A stretch of DNA of 64,000 nucleotides from Allosphingosinicella vermicomposti (GTDB lineage: Bacteria > Pseudomonadota > Alphaproteobacteria > Sphingomonadales > Sphingomonadaceae): NCBI RefSeq assembly GCF_003012815.1, contig NZ_PXYJ01000001.1, positions 1-64,000 on the forward strand, in the 5' to 3' direction. Positions 61,987-64,000 of this stretch are shown here, in pieces. Positions within the stretch are counted from its first letter, which is position 1. Each line of letters begins with the position of its first letter. Below the pieces are notes generated by a model. That model did no database searches. It was not told the DNA's origin and saw only the letters and a list, made by a program, of their open reading frames with translations. The translations under genes and the position numbers were made by a program.

Positions 61987-62469
61987 TCACTTCTTCCGGC
62001 TGAAATCCACGGACACGACGTTCGATCCATCCTCGATCGGTTCGGCGATCGGATGGTCGTTTTCGGCCTCGTCATGCGGGGAGGGGCCTTCTTCCTCGAC
62101 TTCGGCATGAAATTGCAGCGCGAAATCGACCGCCGGATCGACGAAGGAGGTGATGGCGGAGAATGGAATATGCAGCTTCGCGGGCACCTGATTGAAGCTG
62201 AGGCCAATCTCGAAATAATCCTTCGCGACCTTCAGATCCCAGAAGCGGTTCTGGATGACGATGGTCATCTCGTCCGGAAAACGCTCGATCAGGTGCTGCG
62301 GGATGTCGACCCCGGCGCCGCGCGTCTTGAAGGTGATGTAGAAATGGTGGCCGCCCGGCAGGTTGCCGGTCTTCTGTATCTCGCCCAGCACCCGGCCGAC
62401 GACGGCGCGCAGCGCGTCCTGCACGATCTCGTCATAGGGAATCAGGCTGTCGGGCGTTTCGTCACTCAT
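61987..62469 (-). CDS. sspB: SspB-family ClpXP adaptor
   Basis: Alphaproteobacterial SspB, which delivers ssrA-tagged proteins to ClpXP. The 160-residue product has the substrate-binding domain (IPYDEIVQDALRAVVGRVL, HHFYITFKTRGAGVDIP, RFPDEMTIVIQNRFWDL, HIPFSAITSFVDPAV) and an acidic linker ending in VVSVDFSRKK, the tail that docks on ClpX. ATG at 62469 has MSDETPDSLIPYDE; an upstream start would overlap the HIT gene region. Divergent from the HIT gene. Confidence 0.93.
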   Translation of the reverse strand: MSDETPDSLIPYDEIVQDALRAVVGRVLGEIQKTGNLPGGHHFYITFKTRGAGVDIPQHLIERFPDEMTIVIQNRFWDLKVAKDYFEIGLSFNQVPAKLHIPFSAITSFVDPAVDFALQFHAEVEEEGPSPHDEAENDHPIAEPIEDGSNVVSVDFSRKK

Positions 62470-62551
62470 GCTTTGACTCGTAGCGCGGCCCGCTTCACGG
62501 TCAAGCGCGATGCGGCCCTTCCTTGCCACCGGCCGCCGAACGGAGACGATG

Positions 62552-62929
62552 ATGCCGATCGATGCGACTTTGCCTTATGACGACACCAACATCTTCGCCC
62601 GCATCCTGCGCGGTGAGCTGCCGTGCAATAAGGTTTATGAGGACGATCACGTTCTTGCCTTCCACGATATCAATCCGGCTGCGCCGACACATATTCTGGT
62701 GATCCCCAAGGGGGCTTACGTCTCCTGGGACGATTTTTCCGCCAATGGATCCGAAGCCGAAATTGCTGCCTTCGTGCGGGCCGTTGGGAAGATCGCGCGT
62801 GACGAGGGGTTGGTCGATCACGGCTATCGCGTGCTCGCCAACACAGGCGGGAACGCCGGGCAGGAAGTGCCGCATCTCCATGTCCACATCTTCGGCGGAC
62901 AGCCTCTCGGGCCGATGCTTAGTCGTTAA
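62552..62929 (+). CDS. HIT-family nucleotide hydrolase
   Basis: Histidine-triad protein of 125 residues, HinT-like, hydrolysing purine nucleotide phosphoramidates. The triad is in VPHLHVHIFGGQPLG near the C-terminus; N-terminal DDTNIFARILRGELPCNKVY, then AFHDINPAAPTHILVIPK are typical. CGGAGA 5 bases before the second ATG favours 62552 over 62549. It is divergent from sspB with about 80 bases between them. Confidence 0.94.
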   Translation: MPIDATLPYDDTNIFARILRGELPCNKVYEDDHVLAFHDINPAAPTHILVIPKGAYVSWDDFSANGSEAEIAAFVRAVGKIARDEGLVDHGYRVLANTGGNAGQEVPHLHVHIFGGQPLGPMLSR

Positions 62930-62944
62930 ACAGCCCCTATTCTC

Positions 62945-63046
62945 CCACCCCCGCTAGGGCTGAGCTTGTTGAGCCGAAGGCGGCCGAAGGCCAACCCCGT
63001 GTAAGCTGGAACCGTCCTTCGACAAGCTCAGGACTAGCGGGGGTGG
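62945..63046. repeat. Palindromic repeat, family C variant
   Basis: CCACCCCCGCTAGGGCTGAG and CTCAGGACTAGCGGGGGTGG arms; shares the CTGGAACCGTCCTTCGACAA segment with the copy at 27161. The rest of 62930-63175 shows only a likely promoter for the permease. Confidence 0.85.
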
Positions 63047-63175
63047 AATCAGGGCAGGGGGCGAGAATGACGCCAATTCGTCATAAACTGTTGCGTAGCG
63101 GCGATTAGCGGCTAGGCTCCGGCGCGCAATAACAACCAGGCGGTCGCAGGGGGCCGTGATATTAGGGGATCCCGC

Positions 63176-64000
63176 ATGATATTCGGGCGTGTTAAACCTC
63201 TCGACGCTATTCTCGCTACGGCTGAGAAGAAGTCGCTGCACCGGTCCTTGGGTGCACTCCAGCTTACTCTCTTTGGTATCGGGTGCGTCATCGGCACCGG
63301 CATCTTCGTTCTGACCGCCGCGGGCGCGCAGAAAGCAGGGCCGGGCCTGATGCTGGCTTTCGCCATTGCCGGTCTCATCTGCATCGTCGCGGCGCTTTGC
63401 TATGCCGAGATCGCCGCGATGATCCCGGTCGCGGGCTCTGCTTACACCTACACCTATTCGGTCATGGGTGAGCTGCTCGCCTGGACAGTCGGGTGGGCCC
63501 TCGTCCTCGAATATGCGGTTGCCGCCAGCGCTGTGTCGGTTGGGTGGTCCGGCTATTTCACCGGGACGATATTGAATGAATTCATGGGCGTTCAGCTGCC
63601 GGCGGCGCTGAGCGCGGGGCCGCTCGCTTTGGGTGGCGCCCCCGGCGGCGTCATCAACCTGCCGGCGGTCGTGATCGCCCTTCTCGTCACCTGGCTGCTG
63701 ATGATCGGCACCACCGAATCCGCGCGCGTGAACGCCGTTCTCGTCGCAATCAAGGTGACGGCTCTTACGGTGTTCATCTTCCTCACGCTTCCGAAAGCGG
63801 AAATGGACAATTTCAATCCATTCCTCCCTGCCGGCGTGTTCGGCGGCTTCGGTTCGGGTATCGGCGCGGTGGGCGCGGCAGCGACGATATTCTTCGCTTA
63901 TGTGGGCTTCGACGCGGTTTCGACCGCGGCGGAGGAAACCCGTGATCCGCAAAAGAACGTGCCGATTGGCCTCATCGGAAGCCTCCTTTTCTGCACTGTC
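63176..64000 (+). CDS. APC-superfamily cationic amino-acid permease, cut by the window edge
   Basis: Amino-acid transporter of the CAT type. The frame from ATG 63176 is open to 64000, giving 275 residues, so the C-terminal half is missing. The N-terminal LQLTLFGIGCVIGTGIFVL is the APC signature, then AALCYAEIAAMIPVAGSAYT and the YAYVGFDA-like segment FAYVGFDAVSTAAEETRDPQ near the end. At least six to seven helices are seen. AGGGGA lies 6 bases upstream. It stands after a family C repeat and is not visibly linked to another gene. Confidence 0.92.
   Translation, partial: MIFGRVKPLDAILATAEKKSLHRSLGALQLTLFGIGCVIGTGIFVLTAAGAQKAGPGLMLAFAIAGLICIVAALCYAEIAAMIPVAGSAYTYTYSVMGELLAWTVGWALVLEYAVAASAVSVGWSGYFTGTILNEFMGVQLPAALSAGPLALGGAPGGVINLPAVVIALLVTWLLMIGTTESARVNAVLVAIKVTALTVFIFLTLPKAEMDNFNPFLPAGVFGGFGSGIGAVGAAATIFFAYVGFDAVSTAAEETRDPQKNVPIGLIGSLLFCTV

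Overview
The window is a GC-rich, gene-dense piece of an alphaproteobacterial chromosome, most likely a sphingomonad (Sphingomonadales). This assignment is an inference from gene content: two large TonB-dependent receptors, a 180-kDa-type NAD-glutamate dehydrogenase, DUF2093 next to xseA, DUF3297, an alphaproteobacterial SspB, ATP12- and MidA-family proteins, a bacterial Cdc48, and several families of interspersed palindromic repeats. I see no phage, insertion sequence, integron, CRISPR array, rRNA or replication origin. There is one tRNA (Thr, CGT). Both edges cut genes: a TonB receptor loses its C-terminus at the left, and an amino-acid permease loses its C-terminus at the right.

Layout. 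1-6 kb: truncated TonB receptor, DUF2093 and xseA, divergent from purD with start codons sharing bases, then two small membrane proteins. 6-13.7 kb: CorC/HlyC-type protein, OmpA lipoprotein, tadA, ogt-rpoZ, a phospholipase-D-type synthase converging on a phospholipid methyltransferase, and an MFS transporter carrying palindromic repeat DNA in its coding frame. 13.8-17.3 kb: Cdc48 ATPase, a candidate small RNA and a LysR regulator. 17.4-21.7 kb: Mla-type lipid-transport operon (mlaE-mlaF-mlaD-lipoprotein) divergent from a HAD phosphatase. 21.8-28 kb: PLP-dependent sulfur amino-acid enzyme with a structured leader, SLC13 transporter, midA-GNAT-pgeF operon, lgt. 28-34 kb: acyl-CoA synthetase, molybdopterin oxidoreductase, hemH, phaB. 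34-38.7 kb: an iron-uptake cluster (RHH protein, catecholate-type TonB receptor, PiuC-like dioxygenase, PepSY membrane protein) with shared operator-like sites. 38.8-44.2 kb: NAD-GDH and a PAS-like protein. 44.3-48.3 kb: tRNA-Thr and a glycosyltransferase/glucosidase pair. 48.3-53 kb: DUF3297, DUF885 peptidase, and LysR divergent from azoR and pirin. 53-55 kb: an unrecognised periplasmic protein built of three cysteine-framed repeats, and a glycine-zipper protein. 55.3-58.9 kb: six tightly coupled genes (crcB, an RluA-family enzyme, PaiB-like, HAD, small membrane protein, ATP12). 58.9-64 kb: small membrane protein, gmk, fumC, sspB, HIT, permease.

Most promising new material: the three-repeat secreted protein (53090-54667); palindromic repeats read as protein inside and at the end of the MFS transporter and at the end of the HAD phosphatase; a terminator-ended orphan RNA locus at 16193-16290; a two-hairpin leader that can hide the ribosome-binding site of a sulfur amino-acid gene; and a perfect 33-bp palindrome upstream of DUF3297. 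Many intergenic gaps hold two-armed palindromic repeats of at least seven families. The housekeeping genes are otherwise ordinary.
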